A DNA stretch of 26,711 bases from JADFMN01 sp964529975 (GTDB lineage: Bacteria > Armatimonadota > Fimbriimonadia > Fimbriimonadales > Fimbriimonadaceae), in assembly GCA_964529975.1 (NCBI GenBank), contig CAZGXW010000038.1, positions 1-26,711 of the forward strand, given 5' to 3'. A program made the position numbers and the translations under genes. Below the pieces are notes generated by a model. The model saw nothing but the letters and a program-made list of their open reading frames with translations. It was not told the origin of the DNA and searched no databases. Every line of letters begins with the position of its first letter. Within the stretch, counting starts at the first letter, position 1. Below, in pieces: positions 1 to 7,438 of this stretch.

Positions 1-937
1 GGTTGGTGAACGCAAGCAGGGAAGGAGCGTGCTTGAGGAGACCACCGATATACCACCGCGCCGAGTCGGAGAGGCCCGCGTAGCCGTTCTGGTCGAAGAA
101 GATGTTCTCCCCGTTCTTCCAGATCGACTGGTGGCAGTGCATGCCTGAGCCGTTGTCGCCGAGGAGCGGCTTGGGCATGAACGTGGCGGTCATACCGTAG
201 CGGGCCGCCGTGTTCTTGATGACGTACTTGTACTTCTGCAGCGTGTCCGCCATAGGGAGCATCTGCTTGAAGCGCACGTCGATCTCGCACTGGCCGGCCG
301 CGCCGACTTCGTGGTGGTGCAGTTCGACCTCGATGCCGGTCTCCTGGAGCATCAACACCATCTCGCTGCGGAGGTCCTGGAGTTTGTCCGCCGGAGCGCA
401 AGGGAAGTACCCGCCCTTAGGTCGGTGGGTATAGCCCAGCGCGTCCTCGGCGTTGCTGTTCCAGTGCGCCTCCGCGCTGTCCAGAGTGAAGGAGCAGGAG
501 TGCGGCGTGTTCAGGTAGGACATCCGGTCGAACACGAAGAACTCGGCCTCGGGGCCGAAGTAAACGATGTCGCCGATCCCCGTGGACTTCAGGTACTGCT
601 CGGCCTTGTGGGCGACGTACCTCGGGTCGCGGCTGTACCGCTCGCGGGTGATCGGGTCCTCGACGTCACCAACCATGACGGCCGTCGCGTGGTGGGCGAA
701 GGGATCCATGAAGATCGTCGACGGATCGGGCATGAGCAGCATGTCCGACTCATCGATGCTCTGGAAGCCGCGGATGCTCGAACCGTCGAATCCGAGGCCG
801 TCTTCAAAGATGCCCTCTTCGACTGCGGTCGATGGAATGGTGAAGTGGTGCCAGACCCCGAAGAGGTCTGTGAACCGAAAGTCGACGAATTGTGCCTCGT
901 GCTTCTTGATGAACTCTATTGCGTCCTTACCGGCCAT
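1..937 (-). CDS. glnA: Glutamine synthetase type I, N-terminal 312 residues (3' end outside window)
   Basis: Makes glutamine from glutamate, ammonia and ATP in the cytosol, the main entry of ammonium into metabolism. The translated minus strand starts MAGKDAIEFIKKHEAQFVDF and continues through the beta-grasp N-domain (about 15-100, with FDGSSIRGF at 50-58) into the catalytic domain. FGPEAEFFVFD places metal-ligand Glu129 and Glu131 at the same numbers as the Salmonella enzyme. ELHHHEVG and GDNGSGMHCHQS are the ammonia/ATP/glutamate-site segments. The ATG at 937 is preceded by AGGAAGGA about 10 nt upstream. The C-terminus, including any adenylylation tyrosine, lies beyond position 1, so the GSI-alpha/beta subclass cannot be decided. 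It has its own promoter at 1051-1079 and a leader of about 107 nt. Family assignment is secure. Confidence 0.97.
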   Translation of the reverse strand, partial: MAGKDAIEFIKKHEAQFVDFRFTDLFGVWHHFTIPSTAVEEGIFEDGLGFDGSSIRGFQSIDESDMLLMPDPSTIFMDPFAHHATAVMVGDVEDPITRERYSRDPRYVAHKAEQYLKSTGIGDIVYFGPEAEFFVFDRMSYLNTPHSCSFTLDSAEAHWNSNAEDALGYTHRPKGGYFPCAPADKLQDLRSEMVLMLQETGIEVELHHHEVGAAGQCEIDVRFKQMLPMADTLQKYKYVIKNTAARYGMTATFMPKPLLGDNGSGMHCHQSIWKNGENIFFDQNGYAGLSDSARWYIGGLLKHAPSLLAFTN

Positions 938-1050
938 TTTGGGGTGTCCTTCCTAGTCGAACGGTCTCGTTGAACCATCGAAAGGACGGAAGCGGCGGCG
1001 GTTCCGCACCTGGGTTTGTTGGTGTGCTTAGAGGCGGCTCGACTTGCCGC

Positions 1051-1079
1051 ATTCTAATCGTCGCGATGCCGTTTGTAAA
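1051..1079 (-). promoter_or_regulatory. Sigma-70-type promoter of glnA
   Basis: On the minus strand TTTACA (1074-1079) and TAGAAT (1051-1056) are separated by exactly 17 nt, matching the -35/-10 consensus at 4/6 and 5/6. Transcription would start near 1044, leaving a leader of roughly 107 nt before glnA. The rest of the 938-1189 gap shows no gene. I see no clear known riboswitch fold in the leader. Confidence 0.7.
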
Positions 1080-1189
1080 GGCTTCGGGACGTAATGTTTG
1101 GGCCTAAGCGCGAAATGGGGTCCAAGGCCCTGCACCGATTCGAGGGGCCGGTACGTCTTACGTCTCGAACTCGTGCCCACTCAGGTTGG

Positions 1190-2182
1190 TCACTTCAGGT
1201 TTTCTTTCAACCAGGCCGTGATCTTGTCGAGCGCGGCTGGTGCGACCGGGCCCTCAAAGCCAGCGTCCTTTTCGTCCTTGAGCACCTTGAAGTTGTGGCT
1301 GGCGCCGGGAACGACGAACAGCTCTTGCTTCGAACCTTGCCTCTTGGTCAGGTTCTCAAACAACCGCTTGGCATCCACGTCGGCTCGAATCTGGATGTCC
1401 TTTTCGCCGTTCAGCACGAGTACAGGGCCCTTGTAGTCCTTGAGCGATTCCACTGGATCGACCGTCAGATAACTTCGGATTAGGCTCAGGCTGAACTCGT
1501 TATAGAGCGCGGCCAAGTTTGGGTGGACCTTTTCGGGAAGGGCGCCTTTCTCAATGATTGTCTTCATCGCCTCTTCGTTGCTCGCGATGATTGCGTCCTT
1601 GACCTCTTGGGATGCCGGCGCCTGAGCCACGCTCCGACCGACCTGGTAGCGGAGCACGCCCTCCATTCGGTCGCCAGCGGCACCAGCCAGAACGACGGCC
1701 TTTGGGTTCAGGCGCGGTGCTTGCCAACTTGCGAACAGCCCGCCTTCGCTGTGGCCCAGGAGCGCGCAGCGCTTTGGGTCGATGTTCTTGGCTTCGGTCA
1801 TGGCCTTGTACGCAGCGGCCACGTCGGCGACGTGATTGTCGAACGAGAAGTACGCGCTTAGCACTTTGGGGTCAGTCTCTGTAAGTGGCCACTGGTTCAT
1901 GTACCGTCGGACAGGGCGCTTGTCGAACCTGAATGTGGCGATGCCGTCCCTGGCCAGCCGCTCGGCGATCTGTTTGAGGATGTCGGTCTTGACGATTGGC
2001 AGTTGGTTTCCGTCGCGGTCCGTGGGGCCGCTACCCGGCATCAGCAAGACCGCTGGAAACGGGCCTTCACCATCAGGCAACATCAGCTCGCCAGCAAGGG
2101 TCAAGTTGGTCGCGCCCTTGAACGTGATCTCCTGAGCCTTGGTTTGGGTCATAGCGAGGACGAGCGCGAGTGTGCCGAGCAT
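1190..2182 (-). CDS. Secreted alpha/beta hydrolase (serine esterase/peptidase-like)
   Basis: A 330-residue alpha/beta-hydrolase. The N-terminus MLGTLALVLAMTQTKAQ looks like a short Sec signal peptide ending in a plausible AxA-like site, so export is inferred. The nucleophile elbow is GHSEGG with Ser145. Asp262 (LNGEKDIQI) and His296 (PGASHNF) complete the triad, and the oxyanion-side PGSGPTDRDGN is at 49-59. This architecture is typical of acyl-esterase/dienelactone-hydrolase-like proteins; the substrate cannot be read from sequence. The ATG at 2182 lies 6 nt after a TAGAAT hexamer (2189-2194), which predicts a leaderless mRNA. The AGGG right before the start is too close to act as a ribosome binding site. 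It lies 33 nt downstream of the acyl-CoA dehydrogenase on the same strand, but probably has its own promoter. Confidence 0.88.
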   Translation of the reverse strand: MLGTLALVLAMTQTKAQEITFKGATNLTLAGELMLPDGEGPFPAVLLMPGSGPTDRDGNQLPIVKTDILKQIAERLARDGIATFRFDKRPVRRYMNQWPLTETDPKVLSAYFSFDNHVADVAAAYKAMTEAKNIDPKRCALLGHSEGGLFASWQAPRLNPKAVVLAGAAGDRMEGVLRYQVGRSVAQAPASQEVKDAIIASNEEAMKTIIEKGALPEKVHPNLAALYNEFSLSLIRSYLTVDPVESLKDYKGPVLVLNGEKDIQIRADVDAKRLFENLTKRQGSKQELFVVPGASHNFKVLKDEKDAGFEGPVAPAALDKITAWLKENLK

Positions 2183-2188
2183 CCCTGG

Positions 2189-2194
2189 ATTCTA
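2189..2194 (-). promoter_or_regulatory. -10-like TAGAAT giving a leaderless start for the hydrolase
   Basis: TAGAAT on the minus strand ends 6 nt before the ATG, so the predicted +1 is the A of the start codon. No recognisable -35 element is present 16-18 nt upstream. The promoter is inferred from position and hexamer only. Confidence 0.5.
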
Positions 2195-2215
2195 CGCGCT
2201 TCGTGCTCGCTCGGT

Positions 2216-3814
2216 TTAGAGCGGGCCGCGCCTTGAAAGCACCGCGTCAGCAAGCGAGTCGACGTGGCCAGGGAACGGCGCAGGGATCGTGCAAGGCTCG
2301 CCTGTAACGACTTGAAACGCCTCGGCGGCCCGGAAGTTGGCCCAGTTGGAGAACCGTTCGTAAGCGTCTTTGGCGGTTCCCCCGACTTGCTTTGCCCGCA
2401 GGCGCGCCGATTGCTCGGCATAGGCTAAGAGGACCAAGTCGCTGAGCGCGCCTGCCCTCACTTGGTCGTCCTTGTCGAACCTGTTGATGGCCTTGCCTGC
2501 CAGTTCGCTGACAAAGGAGTCTCCGCTCGCGGTCGTGTTTGCCGAGCCGTCAGCCGCCCTGCGAACCAATCGAGAGGCGATGAAAGTTCGATTGATCTCG
2601 TTTGTTCCCTCGTAGATGCGGCTCACTCGAGAATCGCGATAGATGCGCGCCATCGGGAACTCCTCAGTGAATCCATACCCGCCAAAGACCTGCAGGGCTT
2701 CGTCCACGATCCTTGCTTGCGCCTCGGACGCGAACACCTTGACCGCGCTGCATTCGACCGAGAACGACTCGGCGGCCCTTTGGTTGCCCTCGACCGTCCC
2801 GCCGAGCGAGGAGAACGCCGAATCGACGTTTGCTCCCGTCCGATAGAGCATCGCTTCGGCAGCGAAGTAGTGGGCTGCCATGTCGGCCAGTTTCTGACGG
2901 ATAAGTCCGAACTCGGCGATCGTCTGTCCGAACTGTTTCCGGTCCACCGCGTAACCGGCGCACTGGAACATCGCTTCCCGAGCCGGGCCGAGCGACATCG
3001 CCCCAAGTTTGAACCTTCCCAGATTGAGACAATTGAAGGCGACGTGGTGGCCTTTGCCGATCGTGTGGAGCACGTTCTCCTTGGGCACCTCGGCGTTCTC
3101 CAGCACAAGCCGGGCGGTGGACGAGCCGAGCAACCCTAGCTTGTGCTCTTCACGGCTCACGCTGACGCCAGGGAAGCCGCGCTCGACTAGGAACGCCGTG
3201 ATATGCTCGCCGTCGACCTTTGCCATGACCAGGAAGGAATCGGCCCATGCGGCGTTGCTGATCCACATCTTGGTGCCGTTGAGCACCCACTTGCCGCCAT
3301 TCTCATCCGCTCGGGTCGTGAGCGAAAGCGCGTCGCTGCCACTGTTGGGCTCGCTAAGCGCATAGGCGCCGATCCATTCGCCTGTCGCGAGCCGGGGGAG
3401 GTATTTGCGCTTTTGCTCGTCGGTGCCAAACATCGACAGTCCGACTTGGGCGATGCCACTAGTCACTCCGACCGTGACGCTGAACGAGCCATTGAGGGAG
3501 AGGTACTCGAGGATGCGGGCGGCGAGGTTCTTTCCTAGCCCCAGTCCTCCGTACTCTTCGGGAGAGTCCACGCCGCAGAACCCAAGTTCACCGGCTTTGT
3601 GCAACAAGGAAGGCATGAGGCCGTCCTCCTTCGCGTCGAGACGATCCTGGACGGGCAAGACCTCCTTGCGTGAGAACTGTTCGGCGGTCTCGATCATGAG
3701 CCGTTCGTCGCCCTGGAAGTCCTCAGGCACGAAGATGCGCTCGGGGGCCTTGCTGAAAAACGAGCAGCCGTGCTCTGTGGATTCAAATGGCGCCGTAGCC
3801 AAGTTTCCGTTCAC
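2216..3814 (-). CDS. Acyl-CoA dehydrogenase, VLCAD/ACAD9-like (532 aa)
   Basis: FAD enzyme for the first step of fatty-acid beta-oxidation, introducing the trans-2 double bond into acyl-CoA. Signature 1 (ALSEPNSGSD) is at 152-161 and signature 2 (QVFGGYGF to IYRD) is at 376-394. The catalytic base is Glu402 in YEGTNEINR, the position used by MCAD/VLCAD. DRKQFGQ at 291-297 is the usual FAD/dimer segment. At 532 residues it is longer than the 380-residue short/medium-chain enzymes. The extra C-terminal helical region (about 430-532) fits the very-long-chain/ACAD9 type. The start is GTG at 3814, with GAGG 7 nt upstream and a TATAAT at 3841-3846. No electron-transfer flavoprotein or other beta-oxidation gene is adjacent. 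The chain-length preference is inferred from architecture only. Confidence 0.93.
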   Translation of the reverse strand: MNGNLATAPFESTEHGCSFFSKAPERIFVPEDFQGDERLMIETAEQFSRKEVLPVQDRLDAKEDGLMPSLLHKAGELGFCGVDSPEEYGGLGLGKNLAARILEYLSLNGSFSVTVGVTSGIAQVGLSMFGTDEQKRKYLPRLATGEWIGAYALSEPNSGSDALSLTTRADENGGKWVLNGTKMWISNAAWADSFLVMAKVDGEHITAFLVERGFPGVSVSREEHKLGLLGSSTARLVLENAEVPKENVLHTIGKGHHVAFNCLNLGRFKLGAMSLGPAREAMFQCAGYAVDRKQFGQTIAEFGLIRQKLADMAAHYFAAEAMLYRTGANVDSAFSSLGGTVEGNQRAAESFSVECSAVKVFASEAQARIVDEALQVFGGYGFTEEFPMARIYRDSRVSRIYEGTNEINRTFIASRLVRRAADGSANTTASGDSFVSELAGKAINRFDKDDQVRAGALSDLVLLAYAEQSARLRAKQVGGTAKDAYERFSNWANFRAAEAFQVVTGEPCTIPAPFPGHVDSLADAVLSRRGPL

Positions 3815-3840
3815 CTCGCGACCTCGGTGTCGCTCGGCTG

Positions 3841-3846
3841 ATTATA
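3841..3846 (-). promoter_or_regulatory. -10 element TATAAT of the acyl-CoA dehydrogenase gene
   Basis: Perfect TATAAT on the minus strand, 26 nt before the GTG start, giving a leader of about 20 nt. The -35 region is poor. It is divergent from, and within 20 nt of, the tRNA promoter on the other strand. Confidence 0.5.
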
Positions 3847-3854
3847 CAGGCCGC

Positions 3855-3863
3855 TGGTAAACT
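3855..3863 (+). promoter_or_regulatory. Extended -10 promoter of the tRNA gene
   Basis: TGG followed directly by TAAACT (3858-3863) has the TGnTANNNT form of an extended -10 element and ends 13 nt before the mature 5' end of the tRNA. No good -35 is visible. Confidence 0.45.
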
Positions 3864-3876
3864 CATGGAGTCTGGA

Positions 3877-3952
3877 GGGCCTGTAGCTCAGGGGTTAGAG
3901 CGAGCCGCTCATAACGGCTTGGTCGCGGGTTCGAATCCCGCCGGGCCCACCA
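3877..3952 (+). tRNA. tRNA with CAT anticodon, best read as tRNA-Ile2 (lysidine type)
   Basis: A 76-nt cloverleaf with encoded CCA. The acceptor stem is GGGCCTG/CGGGCCC. The anticodon stem AGCCG/CGGCT closes the loop CTCATAA with anticodon CAT. The T-arm is GCGGG-TTCGAAT-CCCGC. CAT can mean initiator Met, elongator Met or Ile2. There is a full acceptor base pair 1-72, which argues against initiator Met. Pairs 4-69 and 5-68 are both C-G, the features known to mark tRNA-Ile2 for TilS lysidine modification in E. coli. The CTTGGTCGC segment also resembles E. coli ileX/ileY. I therefore prefer tRNA-Ile2, reading AUA. The last base of CCA abuts the stop codon of the convergent pirin gene. Confidence 0.9.
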
Positions 3953-4852
3953 CTACTCGCCCAGGAACGTCCCGTCGTTGAGTTGTTGGAAAGCCTCGCG
4001 CAGTTCGGACTGCGTGTTCATCACGATCGGACCGTGCCATGCGACCGGCTCGCGAAGCGGCTTGCCACTGACCAGAAGGAACCGAAGCCCTTCTTCGCCT
4101 GCCTGGACCGTGATCTCATCCCCGCTCGAGAACAGCACGAGCGAGCGGTTTCTGACGTCCGAGGGCACCTGAAGATTGCTGCCTACGATGTCGGTAGGGA
4201 TGGGCTGGGGGTCGGAGGCGTCGAGGAACGAGCCAGCGCCGGCAAAGACGTAGGCGAACGCATTGCGCCTCGTGTCCATCGGAAGCGTCTTTCGCTGTCC
4301 GGGAGCGATGGAGACGTCGAGGTAGATCGGATCGGCGGCGATGCCCTCTATTGGGCCAGTTTTGCCCCAATAAGTGCCCGCCACGACCTTGACCTGTGTA
4401 CCGTCGTCATCAGTGACGGACGGAATCTCAGCGGCGGTGATCTCCTGGTACCGCGGCGTGGTCATCTTAAGCGAACTCGGCAGGTTGGCCCACAGTTGGA
4501 ACCCGTGCATCCGCCCCTCGCCGTCTCCGCGAGGCATCTCTTGGTGGACGATCCCGCGCCCCGCTGTCATCCATTGGATGTCGCCGGCCCCGATGGCGCC
4601 ACGGTTGCCCATGCTGTCGCCGTGCTCGACCGTGCCGGCCAAGACATAGGTGATCGTCTCGATGCCGCGGTGGGGATGCCAGGGGAAGCCGTTGAGATAG
4701 TCCTCGGGCCGTTCGTTTCGAAAGTCGTCGAAGAGCAGGAACGGATCGGTGTCCGACGTGTCACCGAACCCGAACGCGCGATGGAGGTGCACACCCGCAC
4801 CTTCAAGCGTAGGCTTGGCCTCAGAGACCTTCTTGACGGGTCGAATCGACAT
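3953..4852 (-). CDS. Pirin family cupin protein
   Basis: A 299-residue bicupin of the pirin family. The N-terminal cupin carries the metal set His59, His61 (PWHPHRGIET), His103 and Glu105 (GIVHQEMP), matching the human pirin iron ligands. The C-terminal cupin occupies about 170-290. Bacterial pirins include quercetinases and proteins of unknown or regulatory role, so the substrate is open. The ATG at 4852 has no Shine-Dalgarno sequence. A TATCGT ends 4 nt before it, a weaker version of the leaderless pattern. It lies 45 nt after lepB on the same strand. The TAG stop begins at the base next to the tRNA 3' end, so its transcript would run antisense through the tRNA unless it ends very sharply. 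Confidence 0.92.
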   Translation of the reverse strand: MSIRPVKKVSEAKPTLEGAGVHLHRAFGFGDTSDTDPFLLFDDFRNERPEDYLNGFPWHPHRGIETITYVLAGTVEHGDSMGNRGAIGAGDIQWMTAGRGIVHQEMPRGDGEGRMHGFQLWANLPSSLKMTTPRYQEITAAEIPSVTDDDGTQVKVVAGTYWGKTGPIEGIAADPIYLDVSIAPGQRKTLPMDTRRNAFAYVFAGAGSFLDASDPQPIPTDIVGSNLQVPSDVRNRSLVLFSSGDEITVQAGEEGLRFLLVSGKPLREPVAWHGPIVMNTQSELREAFQQLNDGTFLGE

Positions 4853-4897
4853 TGTGACGATAAAAGGGCAACGAGAGGGGCTCTGGTTCCCTCGGGC

Positions 4898-5806
4898 CTA
4901 GCGGGTCTTGCCGACCCGACTGAACGGGAACATGACGAACTCACTGCGCCCAATGATGTTCTCACGTGGGACCAAGCCCCACATGCGGCCGTCTGACGAC
5001 CCGTTTCGGTGATCGCCCATGAACAGGAAGTAACCGTCGGGCACGGGTGCCGCCGGGAGGTTGATCCACTCGTTCGCCCTGGGGTCTTGGTAGGGTTCCT
5101 TAGTACCGAAGAAGGAGGCGTTGCCGACGTCGCTCTTGTAGAGAAGGGGTTTCGTTTCTCCCTCTACTTCCACCAATTTGAAGTCCGCTTGTTGGTGAAG
5201 GATCGAGGGCCACTCCTCCTTGGGAAGCGGCTGGAACGCGCTTGAGAAGCCCGAACCAGGCACGCTGTAGAACAGATACGGCTCATCCACGGGCTGGCCG
5301 TTTCGGTACAGCTTCATGTCCCTGATCTCGACCACGTCCCCAGGGGCACCGACCAGACGTTTGATGTAGTCAGTGGGTTGGTCGTTGGGGCCGAACGCGG
5401 CGAGCGGCGGATGGAACACCACGATGTCGCCCACCTTCGGCTCGGTGTAGCGGTAGATCATCTTGTTCGCGACGATGAAGTCCTTCTCGTAAAGGGTCTG
5501 CAGCATCGAGCCAGTTGGGATGTGAAAGGTCTGGATCCCGAACGGGCGCACCAGCATGAACACCACGATGCTCGCGTAGATCAACGCATCGCACCCCTCG
5601 TTCAAGAACCGTACGAAGCCGAACCCACCGCCTTGCTTGTGCTTGGGCGTGTTTCGCAAGTAAGGGAACACAGCGAGTCGGACGACGGTGAGGACTACGG
5701 CGAAGATGAGGATGGTGCTGAGCGAGGTTCGGGCGACCTTGTCGATCCAATAGATCGCGCCGTTTTGCGGCACGGCCTGGGCGAGTAAAGGTGCGAACCA
5801 GCCCAC
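4898..5806 (-). CDS. lepB: Signal peptidase I
   Basis: Membrane-bound serine protease (S26) that removes Sec/Tat signal peptides on the outer face of the cytoplasmic membrane. Box B FHIPTGSM holds catalytic Ser100 and box D DYIKRLVGAPGD holds the general base Lys149. Box E GDHRNGSSDGR is near 272-282. Two hydrophobic segments (about 28-48 and 74-88) would anchor it, with the catalytic domain following the second. At 302 residues it has an insertion between boxes D and E (about 180-235) compared with the short Gram-positive SipS type. The start is GTG at 5806, with AAGGGA overlapping the rplS stop codon as ribosome binding site; the gap to rplS is 9 nt, so co-transcription with rplS is likely. 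Confidence 0.95.
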   Translation of the reverse strand: MGWFAPLLAQAVPQNGAIYWIDKVARTSLSTILIFAVVLTVVRLAVFPYLRNTPKHKQGGGFGFVRFLNEGCDALIYASIVVFMLVRPFGIQTFHIPTGSMLQTLYEKDFIVANKMIYRYTEPKVGDIVVFHPPLAAFGPNDQPTDYIKRLVGAPGDVVEIRDMKLYRNGQPVDEPYLFYSVPGSGFSSAFQPLPKEEWPSILHQQADFKLVEVEGETKPLLYKSDVGNASFFGTKEPYQDPRANEWINLPAAPVPDGYFLFMGDHRNGSSDGRMWGLVPRENIIGRSEFVMFPFSRVGKTR

Positions 5807-5815
5807 CAGGTTCCC

Positions 5816-6166
5816 TTAGCGCTTCTCTTCGATTCGTCCGGCCTTGCCGACCTTGTCGCGGAGGTAGAAAAGTTTTGCCCTTCGGACCTTGCCGTGGCGG
5901 AGCACTTCGAACTTTTCGACGTTCGGCGAATGGACGGGGAAGGTCCTTTCGACGCCGACGCCACTGGCCACCTTGCGGACTGTGATGTTCTTGGCGATGC
6001 CTCCGTTGCGGACGGCGATCACGAGGCCCTCGAAGACCTGGATGCGCTCCTTGCCGCCCTCACGGACCTTTACGTGCGCCTTGACGGTGTCACCGACGCG
6101 GATGTCGGGCACGCTGGACTTGATGTGGTCTTGAGCGACGCTGTCGAGAATGGCCTGTTTGGACAT
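5816..6166 (-). CDS. rplS: 50S ribosomal protein L19
   Basis: A 116-residue L19 that sits at the 30S-50S interface. The sequence contains the family core: PDIRVGDTVKAHVKVREG, RIQVFEGLVIA and SGVGVERTFPVHSP, followed by the basic tail KVRRAKLFYLRDKVGKAGRI. The length is the usual one. The ATG at 6166 is preceded by a GGCAGG ribosome binding site. It follows trmD at a distance of 130 nt and precedes lepB by 9 nt. trmD-rplS is a conserved bacterial pair; here the usual rpsP and rimM are not upstream. A TATAAT and a leader hairpin lie in the gap from trmD. Confidence 0.98.
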   Translation of the reverse strand: MSKQAILDSVAQDHIKSSVPDIRVGDTVKAHVKVREGGKERIQVFEGLVIAVRNGGIAKNITVRKVASGVGVERTFPVHSPNVEKFEVLRHGKVRRAKLFYLRDKVGKAGRIEEKR

Positions 6167-6182
6167 TGGGGCACCTGCCTGC

Positions 6183-6215
6183 CTGGGTCGGGCCCAGGGA
6201 GCGGGGTTGATTATA
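6183..6215 (-). promoter_or_regulatory. rplS promoter -10 and leader hairpin
   Basis: On the minus strand TATAAT (6210-6215) is followed by a predicted leader of about 37 nt. That leader contains CCTGGG-CCCGA-CCCAGG, a perfect 6-bp stem with a 5-nt loop, just upstream of the ribosome binding site. No convincing -35 is seen. Whether the hairpin controls L19 translation is inference. Confidence 0.45.
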
Positions 6216-6296
6216 TCTGAACCGGCCCAAGTCCTTGGCTCGGAGTCCCGAGCCTTCCCAGTTCAACGCTTGCGGGGCTGGCTTGGCTCCACTCGG

Positions 6297-7007
6297 CTAA
6301 GGCTGCTCCAAGTCTGCCTTGGTCAACTTTGCCCATGGCAGGAGGTCGGGCCGGTTCACCCTAGTCCTCCGTACCTGCTGGGCTCGGCGCCACTTGGCGA
6401 TCGCCCCGTGGTCTCCCGACTTCAACACGTCCGGAACCGCCTCACCTAGGAACTCGTCAGGGCGCGTGTAGAGGGGGAAGCCAAGCAGCCCGTCTTCGAA
6501 ACTGTCGTCCCGATGGCTCTCTGGATCGCCAATCGCCCCCGGAAGGAGCCTCACGACCGCGTCGGCCATGACCAAGGCAGGGAGTTCGCCGCCGGTGAGG
6601 ACATAGTCGCCGATCGAATAGCAGTGCGTCGCGATCTTCGTCCGGACGCGCTCGTCGACGCCCTCGTAATGCCCGCACAGGAACACGACTTGGTCCCGCA
6701 TAGCCAGCGACTTGGCGGTCTTCTGTGTGAACTTCTCTCCCGCCGCATCGCAAAGAACGATCGCGGCGCCTTTCGATGGCTCCAGCGCCTCGACGGCCTG
6801 CAGGATCAGGGGGGCCATCATGACCATTCCTGGCCCTCCACCGTAACTCGTATCGTCGACAGATCGGTGGGCGTCAGTGGCGAAGTCCCGGGGATTAGAA
6901 GCCACAAACTCGACGAGGCCAGACGCCGCTGCGCGGCCCATGATGCTGTGGGTCGTCGCACCCAGAACCATCTCCGGGAACAGGGTCACGAAGCCCACGC
7001 GAAGCAT
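6297..7007 (-). CDS. trmD: tRNA (guanine-N1-)-methyltransferase
   Basis: SPOUT-family methyltransferase that puts m1G at position 37 of tRNAs with G36, preventing +1 frameshifts. Seen: MLRVGFVTLFPEM at the N-terminus, YGGGPGMVM (55-63), the trefoil-knot AdoMet segments GHYEGVDERV (112-121) and SIGDYVLTGGE (131-141), and SHRDDSF (164-170) carrying the catalytic Asp region. I choose ATG at 7007 (236 aa) rather than an in-frame TTG three codons earlier. The ATG gives the normal family N-terminus and lies 7 nt after a TACCTT hexamer (7015-7020), predicting a leaderless mRNA. It is divergent from gcvH and is followed by rplS. Confidence 0.96.
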   Translation of the reverse strand: MLRVGFVTLFPEMVLGATTHSIMGRAAASGLVEFVASNPRDFATDAHRSVDDTSYGGGPGMVMMAPLILQAVEALEPSKGAAIVLCDAAGEKFTQKTAKSLAMRDQVVFLCGHYEGVDERVRTKIATHCYSIGDYVLTGGELPALVMADAVVRLLPGAIGDPESHRDDSFEDGLLGFPLYTRPDEFLGEAVPDVLKSGDHGAIAKWRRAQQVRRTRVNRPDLLPWAKLTKADLEQP

Positions 7008-7014
7008 AGTCCGC

Positions 7015-7020
7015 AAGGTA
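7015..7020 (-). promoter_or_regulatory. -10-like TACCTT at the trmD start
   Basis: TACCTT, the same hexamer as in the sigA promoter, ends 7 nt before the trmD ATG. No Shine-Dalgarno sequence lies in the gap. Predicted leaderless start. Confidence 0.45.
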
Positions 7021-7042
7021 CCCGGGCCCAGAAACCGAGGGG

Positions 7043-7048
7043 TAAGAT
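7043..7048 (+). promoter_or_regulatory. -10-like TAAGAT at the gcvH start
   Basis: TAAGAT ends 9 nt before the TTG start of gcvH, with no Shine-Dalgarno sequence between them. GGGGT-AAGATC-ACCCC (7040-7055) around it could form a small hairpin. The same GGGGTAAGAT string occurs before rpoB (21414-21423). Confidence 0.4.
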
Positions 7049-7057
7049 CACCCCGAG

Positions 7058-7438
7058 TTGAACGTCCCTTCCGACCTCAAATACACCAAGTCGCACGAGT
7101 GGGTCCGCGTCGATGGAGACACGGCGACGATCGGCATCACCGACCACGCTCAGTCCGAACTTGGCGACATCGTTTTCGTTGAAATGCCCGAGGTCGGCCG
7201 CGCGCTACAGCAGGGACAGACCTTCGGCACGGTCGAGAGCGTGAAGACGGTCAGCGACCTCTATGCGCCGATCAGCGGCGAGGTCGTTGAGACCAATTCC
7301 ACGCTGGGAGCCCAGTCCGAACTTGTCAACTCGGACCCCTATGGTGGCGGGTGGATGATCAAGGTGAAGGTCGGTTCGGCTGACGAGATCGGCGGCCTGA
7401 TGAGCGCGGAGGCGTACTCGGCCTCCTTGAACGACTGA
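7058..7438 (+). CDS. gcvH: Glycine cleavage system H protein
   Basis: Lipoyl carrier that shuttles the aminomethyl group between the P, T and L proteins of glycine cleavage. The 126-residue protein has the family N-terminus VPSDLKYTKSHEWVR and the lipoyl site TVESVKTVSD with Lys63 as the modified residue, then YAPISGEV and SDPYGGGWM. The start is TTG at 7058, which gives the standard N-terminus; no ATG or Shine-Dalgarno sequence is available. Its stop overlaps the gcvPA start (TGATG), so the two are translationally coupled. A LipM-type octanoyltransferase encoded at 12417 is a likely modifier of Lys63. Confidence 0.97.
   Translation: MNVPSDLKYTKSHEWVRVDGDTATIGITDHAQSELGDIVFVEMPEVGRALQQGQTFGTVESVKTVSDLYAPISGEVVETNSTLGAQSELVNSDPYGGGWMIKVKVGSADEIGGLMSAEAYSASLND

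Noticed and set aside
938..1050. glnA riboswitch in the leader
   Set aside because: I looked for the known glutamine-aptamer type consensus and for paired stems and saw no convincing match.
3983..4996. 337-codon plus-strand frame opposite pirin
   Set aside because: Antisense to the pirin gene, extending into lepB; no motif or ribosome binding site.
6237..6254. GGCTCGG-AGTC-CCGAGCC perfect hairpin as terminator of trmD
   Set aside because: A clean 7-bp stem but with no T-run on either strand, and it lies upstream of the rplS TATAAT; not enough to call a terminator.
7008..7016. TTG start for trmD three codons upstream
   Set aside because: The ATG at 7007 fits the family N-terminus and the leaderless spacing from TACCTT; with the TTG the hexamer would overlap the start codon.
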